64,000 nucleotides of DNA from Galeruca laticollis (GCA_963921935.1 OY998178.1:55029451-55093450); one strand, 5' to 3'; positions 20,996-31,797 are shown, counted from the first letter of the stretch. Program-made: numbers and translations. Notes: generated by a model from the letters alone, not told the origin.

Positions 20996-22115
20996 TCAAA
21001 ATTTAAAACTTGAATATTCGGATATAGGTACAGGTACAACGAAGTCAATCAAGTCACAATTGATCAATTCTGGACTGAGTGAATCTATGTCGATGGAAGG
21101 AGTAAAAAGAAAAACTGTGTTTTTATTGGTTGTCTTCGATTGTTGATCATTTTGCGATAAATATAACTTCCATCCCCCCTTTGGGAATGTAGTCATGATA
21201 AATTAATAGTTCTCTTTAAATTTGAATTCAACTACAGCAAGAATATTTAGTTTAGTTTTTCCTAACGAGAATGCAACAAAAATCCAGGAGACCATTTAAT
21301 TAGACCAGCGCCGGCGATGACTTATATAGCAATGGACCCTACTTACATAAACAACCTAAACAGGTAAACGATGTAATTAAACATTAAGTTGAATGAAAAA
21401 ACTTTATACTAAATAAACAATAATTCTTAATAATAATATAAGTTTTTACTTCTTCGAAATCAATATCTCAAATAATAGCGAATTTAATAGATTAAGATTT
21501 TGACCAACTTCTATAAAATAATTTTTTATGTCACTGCATAGAACATAAAAAAATAGGATAAGGAAACCTAACCGTTTTTCGCAATTTTCAACTCTTTTCC
21601 ACTCGACACAGTCAACTGAAATAAGAAAATCCCGAATTTCAAGTGGCCGTATATCCCCGAGTATATCGATACTAATTAGCAAGTGTGATATATCGTTGAA
21701 ATCAGCTCGTTTTGATGATTCTAAAAGTGTAAGAATATACATTCTATTTTAAATAACAAAGTTACGGTCAACTTCCGGTATAACAGGAAATAGCACGACT
21801 GTCAAAATATTTTTTTTAAATTGATCATAGTCAATGACCCCTACGCGTAAATTATCAAAAAATTGTACGAATCGTATTCGAAATATAGATCTAATTAACT
21901 CGTCGCGGGTTCCTGGGTACTTACATGTAAATAGGTACGTTTCAGGCATCGGCATTTCTAAATATTCAAAAATATATTTTCCCACAATATCGATTATTGC
22001 TTACCAGACAAATAAATGTAAATCGTATTTGGATATTATGAATTCTAATTTTAAAAGTATCCTCAGCCTCTTATCTCCTATTTGTTATATCCCCCGCTGT
22101 GAGCTTTTTACCTGA
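20996..22115 (-). pseudogene. Unidentified coding relic
   Basis: From 22115 to 21446 one minus-strand frame stays readable for about 220 codons with only three stops. It includes KYIFEYLEMPMPETYLFTCK, GTRDELIRSIFRIRFVQFF and, after a stop, SSKRADFNDISHLLISIDIL and VDCVEWKRVENCEKR. Composition is protein-like: charged and hydrophobic residues alternate, with no simple repeats. A further piece at 21196-20996 reads SLSPELINCDLIDFVVPVP. I do not recognise the family. It could be a transposon protein, a viral relic or a host pseudogene. Confidence 0.35.
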
Positions 22116-22194
22116 AAATTTGTTTATATAAAGTGACAGGTCTTGCAACATTGCTTGCCGATTCTCGAAAATATATTTTGTGAGTACTGAACTC

Positions 22195-22444
22195 TAGCCT
22201 TAAGTGTCTTATAATTTCCAATTAAATGTCCAGAATGTAATGCTGTCTATTTGGGTCAACCCCTTAGAAATTTTGAAATCAGATACAGTGAACACTTACG
22301 CGCATACTGATTATGACAACCAGATCCCACTACACAAAACATCTACTTGACACCAAACACTCATTGAGACCTAACACAGAACTAGAAGTGATAAGAAACA
22401 TAAACTGGATTTCTTTGAAGGATTGGAAATTAGAAGACACTTAA
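22195..22444 (+). pseudogene. PLE-B GIY-YIG fragment, 5' piece
   Basis: KCPECNAVYLGQPLRNFEIRY and SEHLRAY, then stops and small deletions, up to GLEIRRHL at the TTAA (22441-22444). The first 30 bases (22195-22224) are an inverted piece of the same domain, so this copy also starts at a head-to-head junction. It is continued at 24972. Confidence 0.8.
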
Positions 22445-24971
22445 CCCTTTCAGTGGCACATCAGGAAACGCCGTCTCGAAAAATACTTAATTGAAAATAC
22501 ATACGTATTTTGCAACCAAGTGATGGAATTTAGCACAGAAAAAAATAACATCCCCACCCTTTCTTTATTGTGACATGTCTCCGTGGAGGGACTAACCCAC
22601 TTTACGCCTTGCGAAAAAAAAATAATGTTTATCAGTTAGGAAATATTTTATTGTTTGGAACGTGAAACTACAAAAATAAAACACATACCTATAAGTATTT
22701 AAACACAATGAAATTTTTCGAAACAGTTTCTGCCCTTTAGAAAGCACACATGTACTTTGATTTTTGTACAAAATACGTGTGTTTCTTCTCTTTACACCCT
22801 TCCAGTTTGCACCTTGAATTATTTTTGTTCTCATCGAATTCTGGAATGTGACCATAACTATCATGTCTGTATTCTGCTATAGGTCTTGATTCCGTTTTTT
22901 GTCGTTTGGATGGTTCTTCAAGATTATCTTTTGAGGGTCTACCTCTTTTCACAGGTGGGCTGGTATAAATTAAATGCTCAGCTACAGATTCTCGAAAAGC
23001 CATCAGATCGAGGATGTTTTGGAACACCCAAGTGAACAACTTGACTTTTATATTACAACCATGAGTTCACTAATGCCAGGTCTACTGCATGTGTAATTAG
23101 CCTCACTATCCATTTCCTAGATCGAATATGAGATCTGTACATACTCAAGAGAAAATCTTGCTTGTCTATCCCTCCCATACTTGTATTGTACCTACGTATA
23201 ACTTCTGGCCTAGATACATTGACATACTGTCTCTTCAGTTTATCCCATCTTTTACATACGCCTTTTTCTCCTATACCGACAAAATTTGGCCCCAATACAA
23301 CATCCCTATTGTCGAACCATTTCGTAACAACAATGCCATCCCTACTTACGGACTCGACTTTTTTTTCATTTCTTTTTGAGTTGGTAGCTTCTGACCAAAA
23401 AAACGATTGACTATAATTGTTCCTGCGGCAACTATAGACTTTGCAGCAAGATACTGCAGCAGATTGTATGAGCTGAAATAATTATCAAACATCAGAATGT
23501 GATTTTGTTCAGTAATACGTTCGGAAAGCTCCATAACTGTAGCTGCGGATGCACCAAAGTTCATGTAAATTGGATTGATCTCTGTAGTTTTCCCCTGATA
23601 TATTACGAAGCCATAAACCATACCACTCTCTCCAGCTAGGACGTAAATCTTAATTCCCCACTTTTTGGGCTTATTTTTAAGATATAGCTTCACATCAATA
23701 TTTCCCTTAAATGGGACAATTTGTTCGTCGACGCAAAGATTCCTCTCTAGTGGAAGTTCTTGGTACATTTTCCTTGATGTGTCATATATACAGCGGACCT
23801 TCCATAACATATCCTTATTGGACTCTTCTCTACTAGTGATATTAACGAGATGCAGTGTGTTCTGCAACTTAAGAAATCGTTTCAGGGACATATTATTTTT
23901 TATTATTTCAATACCATATGACGAGCTCCAGTATAATTTGACTCTAGGAAATTTTAAGAATATGAATTCCAATAAACTTTTTTATCTCTACCTACAAGTG
24001 TTGTTGGGGGAAATCCTGAAACATTTTTTTGATTGGCATAAAGAGTTGTCATCGTCGCCATTTGTTCAACCAAATTGTCTAGTATGTACCGACTGAAAAA
24101 GGCTATAGGAGCAGCTAATTCAACGACAGGATCTGCTAATGTATTTTGTCCGTACCAACTGATATTCCTTGTTTGATATTGTGCATCAAGTATCCAGGCA
24201 ATGTCCTTTTTCATGGTTAGACCATATTCTTTATGAAAATTTTCAAGTTCGTTTTGTTGCTGAAAACTATTTTAGTCAGCATTACTTTCACCGCTATTGG
24301 CAATATCCAATACTCTATTATTTATATATGGGTCCATAATATTATCTTCAAAATCGCTGTCATTTTCTTGATCACTTTCTAGAACTTCTGCATCGCATCC
24401 TGCATCGTCAGCGTCAGAAAGTACATCGATTTCAGAAATATCGTCATTTTCTAACAACACAAGCAATTCTTCCTCAGTTAGAACCTTACTACGCCTATTA
24501 CGCGACATTTTCTGGAATAAAAAATATCTACTAGAAAAAAGCATCTATGAAAATAGTCTGTGTTCGAAATGTTACACTGTATATGTTCATACCCACGTAA
24601 TTTTTGATGCAATGCATTTGTCACTTGCCAGGGACATAGTTTTATAACGATCCGTTACTGAATGTGTAACAAATTTCCATTTATCAAGTATATTCTAGTT
24701 CAATGAATAGTCTTTATCCTTACCAAAAACAGTAGTATAGAGGAAATATTTCAACGTTTACTAGACTCAAACAACTAAAAGTGTTTCTTCATATATGTAC
24801 GTACACCGGCTACCAGCAACGCACTGGTATTTGTTTGCATCAAAAATTCGTAACTCGAGCCACAGACGACGCACGCTGCGCCAACGCATTGTAACCGATG
24901 TCCCGTGTCAAGTACAAAGCGACTTAAGTTCATAAGTATTTATTTTTCGCCATTGCATGCAATGCAAAACG
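22445..24971 (-). mobile_element. piggyBac-like element 1
   Basis: Inserted at a TTAA (22441-22444) inside PLE-B. The left end is CCCTTTCAGTGGCAC, a typical piggyBac-type CCC(T/A) start. The matching right TIR was not found; the PLE-B sequence resumes at about 24972, so the right end seems altered or deleted (a TTAA occurs at 24924-24927). The transposase is broken. Confidence 0.75.
22737..24508 (-). pseudogene. piggyBac transposase 1
   Basis: DDE_Tnp_1_7 family. The acidic N-terminus begins MSRNRRSKVLTEEELL. After an in-frame stop at 24272-24274 it continues KKDIAWILDAQYQ. The core has LERNLCVDEQIVPFKG (Asp 1), NHILMFDNYFSSYNLLQ (Asp 2) and YNTSMGGIDKQDFLLSM (Asp 3). The C-terminus has CKLEGCKEKKHTYF, a partial cysteine-rich domain. 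Frameshifts lie near 23960, near 23360 (in an A/T run) and near 23045. All three catalytic aspartates are preserved. Confidence 0.88.
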
Positions 24972-25378
24972 ATGTCGTCAATGAACAAATAAATCTAGGA
25001 AGTGCTTCACCTTTAAACTGTCTTTTTAAGTGATAATTGTAAAGATCAACAGATATAGTTATCCTGGTTTTCTATATCATTGCACAGTTATACTGATCTT
25101 AAATGGAAAGAAAGATATCCAGGATATCCCCATAGTGCTAATAATATCTAAACTTTAATATTTATAATATCATATCTTCAGGTAGGCATCCAATGAAACG
25201 TAACTTCTATCATTCTGACGATGATATTTAATATCGAAACAATTGTCAATTTCTCATGATTTTTAACAGTTCCTCAATATATTGGGGAATTATCTAGAAA
25301 CAGACAGTTTAATTTGAAACAGTAATATGAGTACATTCCACAAAGTAAGGGTCGAGGTCGAGACAGTAAATTTCATGC
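24972..25378 (+). mobile_element. PLE-B 3' end, second piece
   Basis: Continues the fragment at 22195-22444: the GTCGTCAATGAACAAATAAA coding end, 3' region, hammerhead at 25215 and the terminal AAGTAAGGGTCGAG-type sequence. It marks the empty-site side of the piggyBac insertion. Confidence 0.85.
25215..25247 (+). ncRNA. Hammerhead ribozyme motif, PLE-B (intact core)
   Basis: CTGACGA 25215-25221; stem II GATATT/AATATC within 25223-25235; GAAA 25236-25239; stem III ACA/TGT; cleavage triplet GTC 25245-25247. Stem I pairs ATT (25212-25214) with AAT (25248-25250). Identical core to the copy at 9535, with the same bulged T. Confidence 0.8.
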
Positions 25379-25565
25379 GAATATTCATTATTATTAATAA
25401 TAAGAACTTTTTCGTACTTCCGGGCCTAAAGTGACAACTTCACTCCCTTGTGACAGGTACTAAAGTGTCACATTTAATCCCTCCGGGATTAAATATTGAC
25501 GAAACTCCCGGAACGATTAAATCACAAACAAACGAATTTAAGGGATATTTTATTGAAAAATATAA

Positions 25566-26741
25566 TTAATTAGAATGGTAATTAACGTTAATATTCAAAT
25601 TAATATTGTGACAGTTCGTCATATTGACCAGTCTTTCCTGGGTTAATGCAGCAGGTAACTGACGAGTAACAGATAGGTCCTTTTCATATTGAACTGGTGT
25701 TTGTTTCGAAGATCCTGCGGAAACAGGAAGCGAGAATGAGGACTGTGGCATAACTATAGTGGACGAATCGGCGACTTGACCAAATATTTTATCTGAAATT
25801 TTTTGTTTATTTTTAATAGACGATTCAATATATCCCTCGGCCACGTTGGAGGATTTCCATCCTCCATGTCTCTTCAGCACGTCTATTGTTGCTCCCGAAT
25901 CAGCTAACAAAGACGCAGATGTGCGTCTAAAACAATGTCCCGTATAAGACGTCGCATTTTCTAATTTCAAGAAAGCTGCTATTTGCCGTGGAAATGTACC
26001 AAACATGTTTTTTCCTACTACTCGCGTAGTACATTCTTTGTTGATGTATTGAACAAAAAATTTTGAATGAGTTGTCCCTGTCTTTCGCAATGCCACATAT
26101 TTCCGAAATATCGCCACAAAACTGATGGCACTGTTTTCTGAATTTTTGATCACAAAATTTCGGTCAATTTTACTTTTGGTGTTTCTAATCGCAATTAGGA
26201 AGGAATCGCCCAAATCTCTCACATCGTCGATTTCTAAATCAACCAACTCTTTTCCACGACAAGCTCCCGCAACGCCCAAAATAAGTGCAACCTACAAAAA
26301 AATTGATTTCTTAAAATTTCTGAATATAAACAAATTTCCAAATTTACCTTAAGCATTAAATATTTATCATCCGGAGCCTCCCGTAAGAACTGATCTACCT
26401 GCTCAGACGTGAGAATTCTTGACTTCTTTGGCTTAAATCCCTCATTTCTTCTCTTCAAAAAAGCTAATAATGTTGGAAATTTACTTATACTCTAATGTTA
26501 ATAACCGATTTCAGCATTGAGTAATGTGCCCAGTGAGTTGAGGCACAAACCGCTTTTGATTTATCATCGAAGTAGGTTGTCTCACATTTTTTAAGCGGCA
26601 CCACTTTTTAAAAGCATCGTACTGCTGCTCGTATAGTTTTCTAGATTTCGGTGGTAACAATTCTTCACCTACTTCGGCTGCTCTTTTATCAATATCAGAT
26701 ACACCTTCTTCACTCATGATACCAATAATTATCAATAACAA
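25566..26741 (-). pseudogene. Crypton-like tyrosine recombinase
   Basis: Starts most plausibly at MSEEGVSDIDKRAAEV (26717). The N-terminal SAM-like part has PKSRKLYEQQYDAFKKWC. A frameshift near 26575 moves the reading to CASTHWAHYSMLKSVI, a stop follows, then KFPTLLAFLKRRNEGFKPKK. A 56-bp intron (26292-26347, GTAAAT...TTGTAG) joins YLMLK to VALILGVAGACRGKEL in frame. The catalytic set is R in CRGKEL, H and R in GHCFRRTSA, H/W in HGGW and Tyr in AEGYIESS. The family integrates by strand exchange via a phosphotyrosine. Near-intact C-terminal half. Confidence 0.85.
26292..26347 (-). other. 56-bp GT-AG intron in recombinase
   Basis: Donor GTAAAT, acceptor TTTTTTTGTAG on the minus strand. Removal restores ...YLMLK-VALILGVAG in one frame; without splicing the frame stops shortly afterwards. 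Confidence 0.75.
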
Positions 26742-26930
26742 TGTTTCTTTACAATGACACTAGTAATGACAATGTTTCTAAATTATAACTGTCACAACGC
26801 AATGTTACTATGGTAACTTATTTTAAAGACAGTTTATTAAATGAGTTGAAGAGAGAAAAAACTGATTGAAATTATTGAAATAATTAATAAAATCATACCG
26901 GAAGTACGAAAAGTATCGTATATACCTTGC

Positions 26931-26994
26931 GACTGAAGTACATTTAATCCTTCAGGTAAACTTTACCTTCAGGATTAAATGTACTACTTCAGTC
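26931..26994. repeat. Long hairpin beside recombinase gene
   Basis: GACTGAAGTACATTTAATCC (26931-26950) pairs with the segment ending at 26994, with only a few unpaired bases. The inner part is CCTTCAGG-type sequence around TAAACTTTA. The outer flanks (TATATACC/GGTATATA) extend the pairing further. Confidence 0.85.
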
Positions 26995-27012
26995 CCGCGG
27001 TATATAATATAC

Positions 27013-27821
27013 TATTCAAACATATCTGGCATAAAAAACATTGCTGTGTAGATATTGTATTTGTATTTTCAACTTGTTGACTTTAAAAGAAATGAAACAA
27101 AACAATAATATTAACACAATGAAGTTGTGCTCAAAGTATTTAATTTCGAATTTTCTAATTATTCCACAAAGCAGAAAAGAATAAACACCACAAAGAACCA
27201 TAATCACCAAAAATATTAATAACTCTTTTCATATACTTGAAAAACTTTCAGTTTGTATCCCCCACGTTTAATACACGGCAAGAATCGAGCAGTTTATGAG
27301 AATCAAGCTGTGTCCCTAAAACAATGGGCAGTCATAGAATTTGGGAACCATCCTGCTTTATGCTGTATCATAATTCACCAATTCACTTTGTTTCGTTGTT
27401 CTACTTCTGCCTTCATATAATATATACTGCTCTAGGGAGGTTGGGTATGCCAGTAGCGTAGAGAATAATTTCTCCCAATTAATGTGAAATATGTACGAAG
27501 AGCTTTACGATTCATTTTTGCACGCCCTTTAATTTCTTAGACCTATTGACGAAAAAGTATTTATTTAACTATAAACAAGTCGTTTATTCAAATTGGAGTT
27601 CTTAATTTGACCAACAGATGGGGTTATAATGAGAATACTTACTTCTTTCAGATGATTTAGAAGGGAGAATTGGAGATGTTGTTTATATACCATCGTATAA
27701 AAATGTAGGCTCTTTTTGCCAAATTTTCGTTGCAAATGTGACTTTTTAATACACCAGGATTTTTATATGTTTCTAACGCACACCATCACATCATTTGCAA
27801 TTTATAGTAGTACTCACAGAC
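27013..27821. other. No gene seen
   Basis: AT-rich spacer with only chance frames. Confidence 0.45.
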
Positions 27822-27884
27822 ACTTGTGTAATTTGAGTGAATGAAAACGACGAATACTCAGTGTGTATTAATTTATTACTTTTA

Positions 27885-27922
27885 GGCTAAGCGCTTTCGG
27901 CTGTTAAGGCATTATCAAAGCC
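27885..27922 (-). ncRNA. Hammerhead-like motif, PLE palindrome left arm
   Basis: Mirror copy of 28040-28077, with one substitution that breaks a stem II pair (GCCT against AGCC). Core TTGATAA, GAAA, stem III AG/CT and stem I GGCT/AGCC are otherwise as in the right arm. Confidence 0.5.
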
Positions 27923-28039
27923 GTCCTATGAAAAAATACAAAGCTTGTGAAATTTTGAAAAAAAAACAATTTAAAAAAGTTTTTTTTTTTTTTGTTTTTT
28001 TTTTCAAAATTTCACAAGCTTTGTATTTTTTCATAGGAC

Positions 28040-28077
28040 GGCTTTGATAATGGCTTAACAGCCGAAAGCGCTTAGCC
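28040..28077 (+). ncRNA. Hammerhead-like motif, PLE palindrome right arm
   Basis: Stem I GGCT (28040-28043) with AGCC (28074-28077). Core TTGATAA (28044-28050), where the consensus is CTGANGA, so positions 3 and 8 are substituted. Stem II GGCT (28052-28055) with AGCC (28060-28063), GAAA 28064-28067, stem III AG/CT with a two-base loop, T at position 17. All three helices form, but the two core changes predict a weak or dead ribozyme. The bulged T before stem II is again present. Confidence 0.6.
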
Positions 28078-28179
28078 TAAAAGTAATAAATTAATACACA
28101 CTGAGTATTCGTCGTTTTCATTCACTCAATTTGTACACCACAGGCATTTCTACTTGTGTAATTTATTTACTGGTTGACA

Positions 28180-29092
28180 AGTAACGTTTTTGTCAATGCA
28201 CACTTAACATAATATTTTTGATATTATTTGATGAATAATTCTCAGCAGTTAAAATGACGTTTGAAGATAAATTTCTGTACTGAGCTATGGTAGAACTATT
28301 TTCGACTATTTTGATAGAGCAGGAGCTAAATAAATTTTGGTGGTGTTTTCTACTCAAATGTAAATATAGAAACGTAAAATGTATTAAGGACGCCCATGAG
28401 AAAGCAGCAATATGCACCGGTTCTCTGTCATCAATCCTCCCAATAAGGGACATCTACTCCAACAATTATTTAGCCCAATATATCGAAGAATGCACAAAAA
28501 GCCTTTACTTGAAAGGAATTTAAGTCATCCTTATCTGGGTTCCCTCACATGTCGGTATTATTGGAAATGAAACTGCTGATAAGTCTGCAGAGGCTGTGGC
28601 ATCAAAAAAGTTGCCCAAAAATTGCTCTGCAGTGACCTTAAAACCTTATTTAAATGGACCAACAGAAATAATTATTTAACTGTGTTAAGCAACTCTGAGC
28701 AATTTGTCAGAAATTCAGCGCACACCTAATTCCAGCATATTGCCACTAACGAAGAGCGAAAAAAAGTTATTTTCAAAATATTCAGACATACTCGTGCAAC
28801 GTATGGGCACTTAATGGAATCTGATGAGTAACCACCTTACTCTACCACTGTCAAAATACCATTCTTACGGTGAGACACATACTAAAAGACTGTCCTCGCC
28901 ATCATATAACGCCATTACCTGTATGGACAATAGTGCAGCTTGGTTTCCAAAAATACATTCAAGTGTTTCATTTACTGTAATTTTATATGTGTATTATCTC
29001 ATCCTGATAATAATAAGTAGGAATGTTATTAGGATTATAAAAGCTGTCAATGATCATCAGATGTCGAGAGACTAAATAAATAAATAAAAAAT
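28180..29092 (+). pseudogene. LINE 3' end with RNase H domain
   Basis: Relic of an I-superfamily non-LTR element. The most readable part, 28530-28600, reads LIWVPSHVGIIGNETADKSAE, the RNase H motif with its last catalytic Asp. Upstream a TGSLSSILPI stretch matches the usual TDSLSA block. Downstream, RHILKDCPRHH-type sequence near 28880 matches the terminal HC-type motif. The 3' end is (TAAA)n at 29073-29092. Many frameshifts; no EN or RT portion remains. Confidence 0.7.
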
Positions 29093-29400
29093 TGATAGGA
29101 TGGATTTTCAATGGATTGAGATACCCTTGTTATTAAGTAGTAGTAACATTGATATTACAAAAATTATACATTAAGGTCATTTCGTTTAAGATATTAAACT
29201 TAGTTACATAGTCCTGTAGACTTCTTTCATGACGGCAGTCAACCTACAAGGTATATATTTAATAATGAGCGGATGATTGAATATTCACTTTTGAATACAG
29301 TTTCATATTGTATCGAAGTTAGGTAGGTTATTCAGTTAGTTAGATTATTAATCTCATTTCACCTTCAACTTGACCTTTGCTTATATGATTAAGCAGTTAT
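29093..29400. other. No gene seen
   Basis: Short AT-rich spacer between the LINE tail and the heat-shock-type promoter. Confidence 0.45.
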
Positions 29401-29401
29401 C

Positions 29402-29480
29402 GAATGTTCTAGTACCTATTGCTCTGACTATGTTCGAAGAACATGCGAGAATATTCGAGAAAATCGGATTGGTTATAAAA
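29402..29480 (+). promoter_or_regulatory. Heat shock element cluster with TATA box
   Basis: GAATGTTC at 29402-29409 (GAAnnTTC), then GAA at 29439-29441 and a perfect three-unit element GAAtaTTCgaGAA at 29449-29461. The last units are in phase at five-base steps. TTATAAAA follows at 29473-29480, 11 bases downstream, with a GC-richer stretch and TCAAAAGTGG after it. This is the architecture of a heat-inducible insect promoter. No ORF follows within 600 bases. A retroelement LTR promoter is a good alternative: AATAAATAATTTG near 29581 could be its poly(A) region. Confidence 0.6.
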
Positions 29481-29639
29481 GCGGCGCGCAACAAGTCAAA
29501 AGTGGAGTTGGCAGTAATTTGTAAACGTTAATTTTTTAGGTGTTCGGAGTGAAAACCTTTATAATTCTCGATTTTTGTAAATAAATAATTTGAAAGAAAC
29601 CCCCGTTTGTTACCATATTATGTACATTCGCTTCTAAAA

Positions 29640-30129
29640 TATTGCATTATGCTTCACAGTTTGATTAATCATGATCAATTACTAACATGTTTTATGTGAA
29701 TTGTATCCTACACCTGAAAAGTCATAAGGATAAGGCAATAAGAAGTAATTCACGTGAATACTACCTCAACCTATAAGAAACCGTCGTTTTTATTGTTGAG
29801 TATTTACTTAGCTCGACAACTTTTAAATATTAAATAATGAGACGATCACTGAATTATTTATCTTTCCACTATTAAAAACACTTTTTTTTCAATCTATCAT
29901 GATAAACTGATCGTCAAAAGTTAAGAAGTTCATAAATTCTGAGATTTTGTTTGAACAAATTACGATTTTTGTTTATATGTTAAAAACTGAATGTTTTATC
30001 TTTTATTAAGCGTTTATGTGCCCTTATACGCAATACATTTGCAGTTTGATACAACAAAAACTACTATTTGAGGTTGTGTACCATTTTAATTTTATTGAAA
30101 ATTAAGTACATACGCTATCCTCTAACATC
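29640..30129. other. No gene seen
   Basis: AT-rich; the last part may hold the 3' TIR region of the Tc1-like relic. Confidence 0.4.
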
Positions 30130-30860
30130 AGTTAAAGCCAAATAACGCCTCTGCATACTTTCAAGAAGGTCGCTGAAGAGTCCTTGATTGATTTGTCTCC
30201 AAAGTCTGGGTAAGAGCTTGGAGTTTTCGTGGGTGTGGCTGATGGGAATTCAAAAGTCTTTGCAGCTGGTCGCAAGCATGCTCGATGTGATTGAGGTCGG
30301 GCGATAGAGAGAGCAGTGGCAAATAAGTGATAACATGGAAAGCCAAAGCGTCTTCAACTACTGTTGCGGTCGATCATTATGGTCTATAAAGAGGAAAGTT
30401 GGTCTGATAGCAGCATGAAATAGACGTACAACATTGTTAATTACGTATTGTACGTAAATCGGCGCTATCATGTTTCCATCAACTACTAACAATTGTGTAC
30501 GTCCATTAAAACAAACGCCTTTCAAAACAGCAACCTCGGAACGGATGAACTTCCTGCACTACGCTTCGATTTCTGGGAACTCGAGGAAGACTCCGGACAC
30601 GCCGAATATCAGAAACCCGTCCATACGTCGATTCATCTGTGAGCAGTCTGGACCTGCATTCAATATGCCAATTCATATGTTCATTAGCCCATGCGAATGG
30701 AGCACGCCTCTGAAATTGTGTGAATAGAATTCTTCTCAAAAGTCGTCGAGAACATAAGTTAACCGCGTGTTGTCTTCGACGTACTGTTTCAATTGAAGCC
30801 GAAACACTAGAAGCATTCAAAAGACTAGGTTTTCACGAGACCCCCGAAATTCGAGATTTC
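30130..30860 (-). pseudogene. Tc1-like transposase
   Basis: Read right to left: SASIETVRRRQHAVNL (second HTH), AWANEHMNWHIECRSRLL, TDES (first catalytic Asp) followed by a small deletion, VQEVHPFRG, then in another frame MIAPIYVQYVINNV and LFIDHNDRPQQ (second Asp). The C-terminal SLSPDLNHIEHACDQLQR holds the last catalytic Glu of DD34E. At least three frame changes and several stops. The N-terminal HTH and TIRs are not visible. Confidence 0.8.
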
Positions 30861-31261
30861 TTGTTTCGTCTCGAATTTGAGACGAGATCGAGAAGAGACT
30901 GAAATTTTTGGAAATGAGATCGTGAATTACACTTCGAGATTTTTCGAGATGGAGAAATCTCGAGAAGATTTCTCGACCTGGAAAAATGTGAAAATAAACA
31001 CTATGTTAACAAATAATTTTAATTCACCTATTTCAAACTTAAGAAAATTAATAAGGCAGAAAAAGATAACAAAGCAAATAACAAAGGTAAAAATAAATGT
31101 TTTCATATTCTTAAAAAAGAGAACCTTCAACTATTGTGAACAAAATTTAACTTTTAACACTTAAAAATAAAATAATGAGACAAGAAAAAATATAGGTAAC
31201 ATGCTTTTTTAATGTAAAAAATATTTCTGAACAAATAACAAAATTATTATTTATACACTCG
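30861..31261. other. Low-complexity GAGA/TCTCGA-rich stretch and spacer
   Basis: 30830-30985 is packed with CGAGA/TCTCG words in both orientations (many short inverted repeats such as GAAATCTCGAGAAGATTTC). The rest is AT-rich spacer towards the hAT C-terminus. No gene. Confidence 0.45.
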
Positions 31262-31797
31262 TACTAAATATATCATTATTACAGAGCCAGGAATTTAAAC
31301 ACAGTAAAAATTGAGCCGATTCTCCAGTTAATCGGCTTCGTTCTTTTCTAATGGTCAGTGTTGCTCTTGAAAACAACCTATCTGCAGTCAGTGAAGTAGC
31401 TTGTATACTTGTTCAATCAACAATTTCTCTTATCCACTTTTGCTCTCTGTTGTCATTGCTTTTTCCAAAGAAAATTTGCAAATTAGAATCGTCGTTATTG
31501 TCACCAATATCATAGTCAGTAATGCGATGCGATGTTGAAGGAAAATCGTTTTTGGACGTAACACATTATTCTCCCTTATACAATCTTTCGAATTTAGATA
31601 TCACTTGTTGTTTTGAATCTCTTCCCCAATTCGTAAAGTTGAATGTCTCAGCCTAATCTCGAGGATCCAATATCAATGCAACACATCTTATCCCTTGCTG
31701 CTTGAAGAGCTTCACTAACCTGTTCGTCGGGTATATCCCTATGTGGGCGATTGTCTAGCCCAAAAGCCCAGGTTTCCAATTTATCTAAAAGCATATT
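31262..31797 (-). pseudogene. hAT transposase C-terminal piece
   Basis: INMLLDKLETWAFGLDNRPH and IPDEQVSEALQAARDK, then after frame changes SLTADRLFSRATLTIRKERS and RLTGESAQFLLCLNSWL. The last block is the hAT dimerisation domain. The junction with the piece at 34814 is restored when the PLE-B insertion and one copy of the 12-bp duplication are removed. Confidence 0.8.

Larger units (their letters stand above)
25408..26994 (-). mobile_element. Crypton-type tyrosine recombinase element
   Basis: The recombinase gene lies between inverted copies of TTTTCGTACTTCCGG (25409-25423; complement at 26898-26912). Palindromes built on ATTTAATCC...GGATTAAAT lie on each side (25472-25494 and 26931-26994). 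Cryptons normally lack terminal inverted repeats, so these may mark the element ends, recombination sites or an unrelated MITE. Outer limits uncertain. Confidence 0.6.
27833..28129. mobile_element. PLE palindrome with 13-bp target duplication
   Basis: An almost perfect palindrome: arms of about 130 bp around an A/T-rich centre near 27981, one visible mismatch in the hammerhead region. ACTTGTGTAATTT is directly repeated at 27822-27834 and 28152-28164. Each arm holds a hammerhead-like fold, so this looks like two PLE 5' ends inserted head to head without coding sequence. It is a lineage distinct from PLE-A and PLE-B. Confidence 0.75.

Noticed and set aside
24923..24930. TTAA at 24924 as right end of piggyBac 1
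   Set aside because: The sequence before it does not match the left TIR, and what follows is not PLE-B, so the true right end is left open.
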